From Prolixibacteraceae bacterium (lineage in GTDB: Bacteria; Bacteroidota; Bacteroidia; Bacteroidales; Prolixibacteraceae), in contig JAOARB010000020.1 in the NCBI GenBank assembly GCA_025210775.1, positions 175,028 to 239,027 of the forward strand: a DNA stretch of 64,000 nucleotides. Reading direction: 5' to 3'. Both the position numbers and the translations under genes were made by a program. The notes beneath the pieces were generated by a model. That model did not search any database, was not told the DNA's origin, and saw nothing but the letters and a program-made list of their open reading frames with translations. Below are positions 1 to 12,200 of this stretch, in pieces (the first letter of the stretch is position 1; every line of letters starts with the position of its first letter).

Positions 1-1400
1 ATAGGGTGATTAGGCATAGTAAATGAGATCCACTGTCCATCAACAGACCAATTATAATCCTCTATCACACGAATATCAGAATGGATTACAAGTTGTCGTT
101 TTTTTGTTTTTAAATCGATGTAATAAAGATTATTTTGTTTATCTGTAAAAGCTATCTTTGATCCATCATTAGACCACTTAACACCATAAATGTATGTTTT
201 CATTTTAGGGGTAAGACAACGCTCTTTACGACCATCTAAATAGGAGATCCAGATACGAAATTCACCATCCTCATCAGAAATATATGCATAAGCATCTCCT
301 TTAGGAGACCATACAGCATCTCGATCATTTGCACCAGAATTGTTAGTTAAGTTATATGTCACCCCCTCTTTTACAGGAACAGAAAAGAGTTCTCCTCTTG
401 CAGACAATAGTAATCTATTTCCTTTAGGTGAGATATCCGCACCACTAATTTCCTTGTCATATGTATGCCAAGAAGTACGAGCATAAATTTGATCATTTTG
501 TATCTCTACAGGGATTTGATGACTTTTATCACTAGCTAAATCATAAGTCATCAGATATCCTCCTTTAGTAAAAACAATATTCTTATTATCAAACCCAGGG
601 AATCTAACATCATAGTCTTCAAACTGGGTTAACTTTTTATCTTCTTTTGTTTTTACGTTATAGACAAAAAGGTTCGTCGTTCTATCACGATCAGAAAGAT
701 AATAGATTTTGTCACCAATCCACATTGGAATAATATCTTGGCTGTCATTCTTTATAATTCTTTCCACGTCGCCTTTCTTAGAATCAAAAATCCAAATATC
801 ATCGGCCATACCTCCCTTATAATATTTCCAAGTTCGGAATTCTCTAAAGACTTTATTCATGGCCAATTTTGTACCATCTGAATTATATGAACAGAATCCT
901 CCAACATGTAATGGAAGCTGCTCAACCTCTTTAGATTCTATATCGACACTATACAATTGGCCAGTAAAAGCTCCACCTGTTTGCCAGCGAGATCTAAAAA
1001 TAACTTTTTTGCCATCAGGAGTCCATCCCATAACAATGTTATTAGGTCCCATTCGATCACCAACATCATCTCGTTTAAGTGTTGGCGTAAAAGTCAATCG
1101 GACAGGAACACCTCCATTAGAATCCATTAAATAGACCTCCGTATTTCCATCATATTGGCCAGTAAAAGCCAACTGTTTGCCCGAAGGTGAAAAGTGAGCA
1201 AACATCTCATATCCAACATCAGATGTTAACTGTCGAGCAACACCTCCATCACGTGTCACTGAATATAAATTTCCAGCATAAGTAAAAACGACCTGATTAT
1301 TATAAATATCAGGGAATCGCATTAAGCGAGCTTCTCGTGCAAACATTGCACCTAACGAGATGCAAAAAAAGAGTGTCAAGAAAAGAAATCTTCGTATCAT
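1..1400 (-). CDS. Tricorn-like S41 family protease, N-terminal beta-propeller part (partial)
   Basis: The reading frame is open from an ATG at 1400 down to base 1, so the protein continues beyond the window and only about 466 residues are visible. It starts with a signal peptide (about residues 1-21, hydrophobic core FLFLTLFFCISLGAMFA). The rest is a TolB/WD40-type beta-propeller with repeated W-S-x-D/K-G-like blade motifs, for example AVWSPKGDAY and GVKWSNDGSKIAF. Segments such as NNIVMGWTPDGKKVIFRSRW and RTWKYYKGGMADDIWI are what I remember from bacteroidetal tricorn homologues, in which the propeller is followed by PDZ and S41 serine-protease domains. Those catalytic parts lie outside the window, so the protease call is family knowledge. 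A minus-strand -7 element (TATTTTTG, 1451-1458) lies about 50 nt upstream. An alternative is another PD40-repeat enzyme such as an amidohydrolase. Confidence 0.82.
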   Translation of the reverse strand, partial: MIRRFLFLTLFFCISLGAMFAREARLMRFPDIYNNQVVFTYAGNLYSVTRDGGVARQLTSDVGYEMFAHFSPSGKQLAFTGQYDGNTEVYLMDSNGGVPVRLTFTPTLKRDDVGDRMGPNNIVMGWTPDGKKVIFRSRWQTGGAFTGQLYSVDIESKEVEQLPLHVGGFCSYNSDGTKLAMNKVFREFRTWKYYKGGMADDIWIFDSKKGDVERIIKNDSQDIIPMWIGDKIYYLSDRDRTTNLFVYNVKTKEDKKLTQFEDYDVRFPGFDNKNIVFTKGGYLMTYDLASDKSHQIPVEIQNDQIYARTSWHTYDKEISGADISPKGNRLLLSARGELFSVPVKEGVTYNLTNNSGANDRDAVWSPKGDAYAYISDEDGEFRIWISYLDGRKERCLTPKMKTYIYGVKWSNDGSKIAFTDKQNNLYYIDLKTKKRQLVIHSDIRVIEDYNWSVDGQWISFTMPNHP

Positions 1401-1450
1401 AAAAATATTTTTTAATAAAAAAAGAACGAAGAATAGGACATTGGTTAGGT

Positions 1451-1501
1451 CAAAAATAACAGATCTAATCGTTCCGTATTCTCATATAAAAATTATATTT
1501 G
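1451..1501. promoter_or_regulatory. Divergent Bacteroidetes -7 elements between the protease and GH18 genes
   Basis: On the plus strand TATATTTG at 1494-1501 matches the TAnnTTTG -7 consensus and would place a transcript start near 1508, about 15 nt before the GH18 start codon. On the minus strand TATTTTTG at 1458-1451 would serve the protease gene. Neither has a good TTTG at the -33 position, so confidence is moderate. Confidence 0.45.
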
Positions 1502-1523
1502 TCGACCAATTCAAAAAAAAACT

Positions 1524-3233
1524 TTGTATCGATCACTTATATTCCTATCAGTCATAATACTTGTTTTCGCATTTACATCTTGTAGTAAAGACGTAAAACA
1601 ACAAGCAAAAGTTACATCTTTTAAAATTTTAAGGTCAGATAACCCCCATTTAAATAAAGATTACGAAGGAAAGATCCAAAAATTCAATATCAAAATAGAT
1701 GCTTCTAAAGAGTTATTTAAGAAAGATCTCATCGCCCATGTTAGATATATAGGAGACACTATTTTCCCTCCTAGTAAGACACCACTAAATTTAAACAAAA
1801 AGATCTCATTTTCAATTATTTCAGACTCATTATCTCCTAACAAAGGGACCATTAACGAATACCAGCTCTATTTTAATTCTACTAGACAAAAGAAAATCTA
1901 TAAAAAACGTACAAGACAAAAGAATCAAACAAACATCTCGCCCCCACTTATTGTAGCCTACTTCCCTAGTTGGAGAGAATACACCCCTTCACCTAATTCA
2001 AAACTACGAGAAATTCCTGCATGGATAAACCATGTTTTCTTGGCATTTGTCAAACCTGAGATGAGGTATAAAAGAGGAACACTCGATTTAAGAAAAACGG
2101 GCTTACAGCTTCACTACCCAAGAACGATGGCAGGCAAGATGCTTCAGAACTCTATTAAAATTCTACATAAAAGAGGTATTAAGGTTCTCCTCTCTATTGG
2201 GGGGGGAACTTATTGTTCCAATATCTCTTTAAACAAGATTCACTTTAATGAAATAAAAGCCATGGTCGATGATCTGGGATTTGATGGTATCGATTGGGAT
2301 ATAGAACCCAATGGCAGCTTCTATTCTGTAGGATCAAGAAAAAATGTTCAGTTGTATGTGGATATAATAAAAAAAAGCAGAAGATATTTTCCAAGAAACA
2401 AGTATATCGTAGCCTGTGCCCCTGCTGGAGTCGGTGCTCTAGGAGGAATCCACCACAACGATCCTGTATCGCCATTTGCATACGAAAAAAGAAACTTAAG
2501 ATGTAAAGAGCCGGATATCTTTCTAAAAAAGAATACATACAACAATCATCTCAATAAAAGAATATCATTTTATGGATTTCGTTCCACAGGCCATATGATT
2601 CCTGTTTTTAAAAAAGTAGGCTACTTAATCGATATCGTTGCTTATCAAGGATATAATATTGGTACTGCAAGCGATCGCCATATTCTTTATGATTCTTATA
2701 AATATTATGGCAATAAGTATGGATTTAAAATTGCAGCTGGAGTACATGTGCCACTCGAAGGATGGGGACCATTCTTTCATTATGACAAAAAAGATGTTGC
2801 AAGATTATCCTTTCATATACATAAAAGCCATCCTCAAAGACCAGAAGATGGAATTATGGTATGGCATTTATTAAGAAAAGAAACCTTTCGTAATAATAAT
2901 AAAATGTCAAGGTTCTGGAGAAAGATCAACTACTATTTTACAAATGAAAGTAGAACCAATGGCTATGAGTTTCTTAATATTGCCGACCTTATTTTTAAAG
3001 GACAGAAAGTAGATGAAGCATTAAAAAACACCAAGAACTATTCAACTGTTCCATTTACATCTATCTCAAAACTCAAAAAAGAAAGCATTCAAAAGAGATG
3101 GAATAAATTTGACTACTATGAAAAGAACGACACCATATTATATCATGGTAGGAAATGGGTTTCTAGAAGCTATAGTTATCATAACTATCCTATTAATAAT
3201 CAACTAAACCCTTGGATGTTAATTGTTAAATAA
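1524..3233 (+). CDS. GH18 glycoside hydrolase lipoprotein with C-terminal CBM5/12-like module
   Basis: Predicted surface chitinase-like or endo-N-acetylglucosaminidase-like enzyme. The start is TTG at 1524; it gives a good lipoprotein signal with lipobox FTSC (Cys20), and no ATG lies suitably upstream. Residues about 30-140 form a beta-sandwich-like N-terminal domain of a kind common in Bacteroidota surface proteins. The GH18 barrel spans about 145-470, beginning PLIVAYFPSW. The catalytic DxxDxDxE motif is intact as FDGIDWDIEPN, D254 to E261, with E261 as the predicted acid/base. The last 45 residues (KNDTILYHGRKWVSRSY...NPW) resemble the chitin-binding CBM5/12 fold. Substrate is likely a GlcNAc-containing glycan (inference). 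It is followed 64 nt later by the giant adhesin gene and may be co-transcribed with it. Confidence 0.85.
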   Translation: MYRSLIFLSVIILVFAFTSCSKDVKQQAKVTSFKILRSDNPHLNKDYEGKIQKFNIKIDASKELFKKDLIAHVRYIGDTIFPPSKTPLNLNKKISFSIISDSLSPNKGTINEYQLYFNSTRQKKIYKKRTRQKNQTNISPPLIVAYFPSWREYTPSPNSKLREIPAWINHVFLAFVKPEMRYKRGTLDLRKTGLQLHYPRTMAGKMLQNSIKILHKRGIKVLLSIGGGTYCSNISLNKIHFNEIKAMVDDLGFDGIDWDIEPNGSFYSVGSRKNVQLYVDIIKKSRRYFPRNKYIVACAPAGVGALGGIHHNDPVSPFAYEKRNLRCKEPDIFLKKNTYNNHLNKRISFYGFRSTGHMIPVFKKVGYLIDIVAYQGYNIGTASDRHILYDSYKYYGNKYGFKIAAGVHVPLEGWGPFFHYDKKDVARLSFHIHKSHPQRPEDGIMVWHLLRKETFRNNNKMSRFWRKINYYFTNESRTNGYEFLNIADLIFKGQKVDEALKNTKNYSTVPFTSISKLKKESIQKRWNKFDYYEKNDTILYHGRKWVSRSYSYHNYPINNQLNPWMLIVK

Positions 3234-3297
3234 AAACCTGAACAAATACTATAACAAAGTGGTTTTCTAGGTATATCTAAACAAAAAACTGTTAGCT

Positions 3298-6200
3298 ATG
3301 TCTAAAAAAACTTTACTATTATTCTTATTTTTATTTTTTACCAGCTTTGGCTATGCTGAAATAAAAACCTTCACTTTTGAAAATAGCTACAATAATAACA
3401 CTAATTACACCGAAGCAGGAACAAGTATTAACCTGTTAAAAACATTTACAATTATTAAAAATTCCAATATACCAATAGGTATAAATGGAAGTAATGGCAT
3501 AATGGGGAATACTTCCCTTCCAACAGAAAATGAAGTTGGAGGTTTTTATATGTATTCACACTATTTATATCTCAAAAGCCTTAATCTTAAAGTAACAAAC
3601 AGTTCAAATTCATCTATTTATACAGACAAAGACATCTATCTTGTCGGATATCTATACGATTCTCCTGTCTTTAGATATAAGATACCAGAAGATATCTACA
3701 ATAGTGATCCAAATAACAACAATGGATACACTCTCGTTGATTTAACGGCAATTGACGACCTTGACATAGATCACACAATTATTGATAAGTTGATGTTCGA
3801 AAATCCGTCTAAAGATGTATACCTGAAAATTGATGACCTTCAATATGATAAAAGGTCTATTTCTTCTGAAAAACTTCCAGTTCTTAGAATGGTTGAGCTT
3901 TCTAATATTCAGAAGAGTAGTGTTACAGTATCTAGTCGACTATTGACTTATGGTAATGGGTATACCGAAAGAGGGTTTGTTTATTCTACAACGGACGAAA
4001 CACCCACAGAAAGTGAAGGAGCTACTCTATACCCAATTACAGATGATTGGATTTGGTATTATTCATCTTTCTCATATACAATAGAAAATATGGCTCGTAA
4101 TACTCCTTATTACGTAAGAGCGTATGTCAAAAACAAACATGGTATAAGATATTCTTTTTCAAATCCTGCACTATCAGGAGAATCTACCATTTTACAATTC
4201 AAGTCAAATGGTAAGAATATTGAGAATAATTCTGATAATACTTCAACCAACAACAATACAAATTTTGGGGATATTCTTATTGGAAACAGTAAAACAAACA
4301 CTTATACCATTAAAAATATTGGTTCACAAACATTTAATATTACTTCAAATCCTTTTTTGTCCGTCGAACAGACTTCAAATGTTTTTTCGATTACTGAACC
4401 ATCTCCTTTTCTTCAAATTGCAGGACATGATTCAAAAGATTTTACCATTGAAGCTTCAACACAAACACCAGGTATTTATCGAAAACGTATTAAAGCCAAA
4501 AATGGAGAAACAGAAGAATATAGCTTCGTTGTAAAAGCTACATTCTACAAAAAGGCAGAACTTTTGTCTTCACCATCTGCAAATGTAGAACAAACAAAAA
4601 CAACAATCATAGCTACAATTGCACCAAACTTTAATAATACTTCAGTAGAAATTGAATATGGTCTTGACCAAAATTTAGATCATTCTGTGAAACTTTCAGA
4701 AAAGTTATTTAGCAGATCAAATTCAATATTATTTAGTATTGAATTGCCTGTCATAAAATCAGGAGCGACACACTACTATAGAATCAAACTGGTCAATGAT
4801 GCAGGCGAAACAACCTCATCTATATATAGTTATGAAAGCATCATTGTTCCTCCATCAATAGATACAAATACTGGATTCACCTTACAAGAAGGAGAAACTC
4901 ATATCTTAAGTTCTAGTGAATTCAAAGTCTCTGACAATAACCTTCAGATTCCAACAATAACTATTTCTTCAATTCCACAGCATGGAGCACTATACAAAGA
5001 AAATACCATCTTAAGTATTGGTAATACATTCCTACAAGATGATATCAATACTGGTAAGATCACATACGTTCATGACGCAACAGAAACAAGTAGTGATAGC
5101 TTCACACTTTCAGTAAAAAACAGTTTACATGCACTATTACCTGAAACAGTAAACATTTCAATTACCAATAGTAATGATGCTCCTATTGCCATTCAACAAA
5201 CAAGAATCGGAGAGAAAAATATTCCAGTAACATTTACAAAGAATCACTTCACAGACAACACCTTTGATGAAGAAGGTGATCCATTAACTAAAATAAAGAT
5301 TACATCTCTTCCAACAACTGGTAGTCTTACTTTAAATTCAAATCCTATAATTATTGGACAAGAAATTCCTTTATCAGGAACGGCTAATATTGAATATATA
5401 GTTGGATCTGAAGGTATATTTAATTTTACTTGGAAAGCTTTTACAAATACTTATTCTATCGATAGTGCTGCTATTATTATTGAAATTAGTAAAGACCTAA
5501 CTCCTCCTGTAATTACCGATTGGTCTTTTACTATTAATGAGGATGAACTCACTGCAATTCCAGAAACAAAATGGACTGAAAATTACACGGATACAGAACC
5601 ACTAGCAAAAATAGCACTGATCTCTAGTGACCCTGAAATATCTTTCTTTTTAGGTAGTGTACCTCTTACACTACCAGCTGAAATTACAGCAAACCAATTG
5701 TCCAATTTAAAATGCATCTCAGCTGAGAACTTTAATGGCATAGCAAAAGCAAGATGGGACGCTTCAGATGGGACTACTTATACAGATGGGGATAAACAAA
5801 TTACATTTACAATAACAACATTAGATGATAGCCCTACAGCTGAAGGTTTTACAATAACAGGAACAGAAGAAACTGACCTTCCATTAGAAGAGATTGATTT
5901 CACTTCTAAATATATTGATATTGAAAATGATCCATTTACATCTATTAAGATTGATCCTTCAAAAACACATGGATTACTAAAAGTTGATGGTTCAAATGTT
6001 ACCACTTCTCCAATAAATGTATCCGATATTTCCAAAATTATCTATACTCCTATTCAAAATAGTTACGGAAATAAAGTTGATTCTATTTATTATAAAGTAA
6101 TCAATGCGAATGCAGAAAGTACTGATTGGTATGTTATTTATATTGACTTAAATGGAGTAAATGATAATCCTACAAATCAGAATCTATCCTTTTCCACAAG

Positions 6201-9200
6201 AGAAGATAATGACTATAGATTTGTCTCTTTAATGTTTAGTCATCACTATAGTGATCCTGAAAATGATCCTCAAGAAAGCATAAAAATAGTCTCTCTTCCA
6301 GACAAAGGAGCACTTAGATTAAATGGTATAGATGTAATGGTAAATCAAGAGATATTAATATCCGAAATATCAAATCTTACTTTTACCCCTATTGCGAATG
6401 AATATGGAACAAACTATACAACATTCGAATATCAATCTAAAGATGGATCAGCATTCAGTCCAACTTACACAGTTACAGCTAACGTTACAAGTGTAACCGA
6501 TCCAATAGTGCTAGGTTTTCACAATGCTCTAACATTTACAGGAAATGGATATGTAGACATTAAGAACTTAAATGATTTTCCAAATTCCAATTTCACTTTT
6601 GAAATGATGGTTAAACCAACAGGTAAGAACCTACATCAGGTAATTGCATCTAGCCTTGAGAATAGACAAGGTTGGGAAATTGGTATCGATGCTCAAAATC
6701 ATTGGTATATTACATATGGTGATGTACTCTCCACTCATACCGAGACCTTCACGGAAGTAGATACTTTTGATAAATGGTATAAAATTGTATTGGTAGGAGG
6801 AGCAACACCATCTATTTCAATTATTAGAAATACAACAACAGAATTAAATAATAAATTAATCCATACGCTTGCTATTGGGAGCAATACAGAAATAGTACTA
6901 GGTAAAAATAGGGGGCAAGGTAATAATTACTTTACTGGAGTAATAGACGAAGTCTATCTCTGGTCTAAAATTAGAACCAAAACAGAATCCTTAGATATCT
7001 TTAAAATCATTAGTTCAAATGAACCTGGTCTATATGCTTATTGGGATTGTAATGATATCGAAGGCATTAAATTAAAAGATGATATTGGAACCCATAATGG
7101 AATTATACAGGGAGATCTATACTATGAAAGTACTGGTCACGTTGTTTTTGATGTTACCGACGAGGAAGTTCCACTAACCACAAAAATGAAATATACTGAT
7201 TGGGACAATCAACAAAGTCAAGTGGATATAGGGTTTATTTATGGAGGATCAGCGGTTTTTACTACCTCAACATCAGATGATAGGAACACAATATTGTATA
7301 CACCAAAAACAAACTTTAGTGGTATCTCTGAAGTTATTTACCAACTCAATTCAAATAACACCCTAAAAGGGCATCATTACATTAAAGTAAATAATGTAGA
7401 CGATTTACCTGAAATTATTCAACAAACAATTTATCTTGGTGATGAAGATTTCATTGCAATAGATATAAATCGATTCAAAGACAACTTTATTGACCATGAT
7501 AACGATCCATTAGATGAAATAATCATCAAATCATTACCATCTAATGGAACTTTATCACACAATGGTGTTAACATTACAATAGATCAAGTCTTCACTGTAA
7601 GCCAATTAGAATCGAGTGTAATTAAATACACTCCTAATGAGCATTATTCAGGTGTCGACTCCATTTCATGGAATTGTATTGCCAATAGTAAAAATGCTAC
7701 TACTGATGCTAAGATCTATTTTAATGTTCAAAAACCTATCAATCCAATAATATTAAAGGATTCAACAATCTACATTCGAGAAGATGAAACAATTACATTA
7801 ACTCAAAGTAATATTTCAGAAATGATGAGTGATGATTCGAAAGCAAGTAAAATTGCATTTATTGAATCTCCTTCCAATGGATATATTTCAAAAAATGGGG
7901 TCATTCAACAAACTCCTTTTGAATTAGACTACTCTAATTTAGATGCGTCAAATATTGTAATTCATTTTACTGCTAATTGGAATGGGCAAGATACTATTCG
8001 ATGGGACATCAAGGACAATAACGGTTATACAGACGGAGATGCAACAATAGCTATTCATGTAGTACCTATAAATGATATTCCTGAAATTACAGATATAACC
8101 ATCCAAATGACAGAAGATGTTAAGCATCTATTTAAAACAACCATTTTTAGTACAAACTATTATGATCTTGAAGGAGATGAAGCTCATATAGTAAAAATCA
8201 ACAGTCTACCTTTACATGGTGAATTATACTATAATGGAGCTTTAATAGAACCGACACAAATTCCAGTGTCATTACAGATTAACACGCAAGGATTGCTAGA
8301 ATATATTCCTAAGATGAATTATTATGGGAAGGATAATGTAAAATATCAAGTACAAGATATTCTTCTTGGAACAAGTAATGAAGCAAATCTTATTTTCGAT
8401 ATAAACGAAGAAAATGATGCGCCAAAAAATAGTAATATTGTTATTAATATTGACGAAGATAACATCCACTCATTTTCAAATGATTTTAATCTAGGTTATA
8501 GTGATGAAGAAGGTGATGAGCTACAAGATGTAATTATCAAAACACTCCCTATCCTAGGTAAATTATTATTTAACGGTATTGAAGTTACAAGCAATCAACT
8601 TCCATTAATTATACCAAAATTGGATGTTTCATCACTTACCTACTCTCCTAACTTAAACGAGTCAGGAACACCATATGTAAGTTTTATTTACAGTGTTACA
8701 GACAAAAATAACCGTGAGAGTTTAGACTACTATATTAACATTAATGTTAAATCAATAGAAGATACACCTGAAATCAGTGGTGATATAAAAATTACATTAG
8801 ATGAAGATCATAAGTTCTATTTTACAGATCATATCTTTAAAGATGTTTTTATTGATTATGAGCACTATGGTCTTCAGTCGGTTAAAATTACAACTATTGA
8901 AAGTGGTGTAACATTAGAGTATAATAATACCACTGCTACTGTAGGAACAGTAATTCCAATTGCAGACATTACGCAACTATGTTATACACCAAATGCGAAT
9001 GAAAATGCAAAAGCGAAAAAATTATTTACATTCACTTTGATTGATTCTCAAAATACAGAAACAAGCAATACAGCAACCTGTATGGCTGATATCATACCTG
9101 TAAATGATCCTCCAATCATTACCGATCTTGGCTTATGGACTGTTAAAGAAGGTACTCTCTTCTCTCACACTCTAGAAGTGACCAATCCTGATCAAGACCA

Positions 9201-12200
9201 ATTAACTTATTCTATTGTATCTGGTCCTGTAGGAATGACAATAAGCAATACTGGGGTGATTACATGGCAGGCTAATGTAGAGACTGATAAAATTGATGAT
9301 ATCGTAATTCGCATTTCTGATGGAATATACAATGTAGATCTAAATGCAGAAACTACGATTCAAAATGTCAATAATAAGTTACCTGTCGTGACTACAGAAT
9401 CGATCACGTTAAACCTTAAGAATCTAGATAGTGCAACCAAGCCTATATTGACTGCAACCGATAAAGATTTTGGAACTACAACATTCCAAGATTGGACAAT
9501 CGTAAGTCAAACAGATTATGACAATAATGGTCAAGACCCATTCTCTATAGATCCTCAAACAGGTGAATTATCATACAATGATATCGATGAGTTATATATA
9601 GAGAATAATCCAGGTTACACTATTCAGGTCACTGTAAGTGATGGCGTAAATACCAGTGTGACAAAATCAATGTCAATAACTCTAAATGACAACAGATTGA
9701 CTCAAACTGTTGCAGCTTCATTTATCAATGGAACAGACTATGATATGCCAACAACAACACAACCTGTTCAGAGTGATGCTCAATTAGTGTTAAACTATAC
9801 ATCATCAGATACCAATGTTGCGACTGTAAATGGCAATTTACTGAATATTCTAAGTGTAGGAACAACTCAGATAGAAGTAAAACAAGAAGGTAATCATACC
9901 TATAAACCATTTAGTAAGACGTTTACATTTACTGTTTATAAGGCTTCAATTACCGTTACAGCAAAATCTGAAACACGTATTTACGGCGTATCAAATCCAA
10001 CCTTTACTTATGAAGTAACAGGAGCAAGAATCGGGGATACAAATATATTCACAACCGAACCGACTCTTTCAACTACTGCAACTGAAACAAGCAATGTTGG
10101 AATTTATCCTATTACAATCATTGGAGGAGTATCGGATAAATATGATATCACAACATATAAAAACGGTACATTGAATATCACAAAAGCAGAATGGAATGCA
10201 ACATGGACCAATTATAAACCAGAAATATATATTAATGAAACCATTGATATTCAAATATCAGAACTAGCAACCTATACTGTTTCAAGTGATAACGTCATTG
10301 TCATTTCTGTTCTAAATCATAACATCAAAGGAAATGACATCGGTGCATCAGATATTACGATTTCAATTGAAGCAGATATCAACCATAATGCGCAAGATAT
10401 CATAAAAACAGTCTCTGTTATTAATGAAAAACCTGTAGTAACATCAACATCAGCAGATATCTATTTAAAATCATTAGATCCTGATTACAAAGTACAATTG
10501 ACAGCTGAGGACAATGACAATCCTCAGTCAATCTTAAATCAATGGGAATTAAGACATGTTCAGGATAAAGACAACGATGGTATTGTTGCCTTTGATGTAG
10601 ATCCTGATACAGGGGAATTGATTATTCTTGATTATGATGAGTTAATATGTTGCAATGGTAATCACGCATACAATTTTGAGGTAAGGGTAAATGATGGTAT
10701 TGAATATAGTAACTGGACAAACCTTCAGATTAATATCTATGATAATAGAGAGGAACAAACAGTTTCAGGTATCTTTATTCAAAATGCAATATATACCGAT
10801 CTTGGATTTAATCAACCTGAAACTTCAGACCAAGGTATTCCCCTAACATATAATAGCGCAGACAACCTTATTGCGAAACCTGCAGGAAGATATCTTGAGG
10901 TTAATGGTATTGGATCAACAACCATTGAAGCCAAAGCCGCTGGGAACAATCTGTATAGATCATATGAAGTGACATTTACATTTACTGTTGCCAAAGCTCC
11001 TATTACGGTTACTGCAGAGAATAAAACAAGAGGATTTGAAGAACTAGAGCCTACATTTACGTATATGGTAAGTGGAGCAAGAGCAGGAGATACAGACATT
11101 TACTCTGTTGAACCAACACTTACAACAGATGCCACAATGTATAGCCCAACAGGAGATTATAATATTCTAATTTCTGGAGGAACATCGGACAAATATATTC
11201 CTAATTACGTAAATGGAACACTAACCATTACCAAAGCGGAATGGAATATTGTCTGGACGAATGAACAAACTGAGTTTAATATCAATGAAACACTCCTAGT
11301 AGAGCTATCTAGACCTGTAAGCTTCACAGTATCTAGTGATAATACAAATGTAATAAGTACCCAAGGTGCTACACTTAAAGCAGAAGGGAAAGGTAATGCA
11401 AAGATCACAATTTCAATTCAAGGAGATATCAACCATAATCCAAAAGTGATTGAGTTTGATATTCATGTTGTTAACCAAAAACCTATTGTAACAAGTAGTT
11501 CTTTTGATATTTATCTTAAAGGATTACTTCCAACAGATAATATTCAATTTACAGCAACAGATGTAGATGGATCTAACTTTGAAAGATGGGAAGCTAGGTA
11601 TATTCAAGATAAGGATAACAATAGTATTCTACCTGCTACAATGGATGCAGTTACAGGTATACTTAATATTACAGACTATGATGAGCTATTCAAATATGGA
11701 GATCATACTTATAATTTCCAAGTAAGGGTTAACGATGGTATCAGCTACAGTGATTGGAAAGATATCCAGATCAATATTTATGACAATAGAGATCTTCAAA
11801 ACATCACTGCGAGTTATATTCAGAGTACTGTATTTACAAATCTTGAGGTAATGCAACCAGAAGATTCAGATCAAAATTTACCTCTTACATATCATAGCTC
11901 TGATGAGAATGTTGTTTCAGTAAATGCAAATACATTTGTAATTAATCGAGTTGGAAGTAGTGTAATTACAGTAGAACAATCTGGTAATAATGAATATCTA
12001 CCATATAGCCATTCCTTTGCGTTTACAGTAGTTAAAGCTCCAATTACTGTGACAGCTGATTCTAAGACACGTGTCTATGGTGATATGAATCCTATGTTTA
12101 CTTATTCTGTTACAGGCACAAGAAGTGGAGATACAAACATCTTTACTATTGAACCAAACATGAGTACAACTGCAACAGAAACAAGTAATGTAGGACAATA

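Noticed and set aside
859..1134. Plus-strand ORF of 91 codons
   Set aside because: It is antisense to the tricorn-like propeller gene, whose repeats and frame are clearly real.
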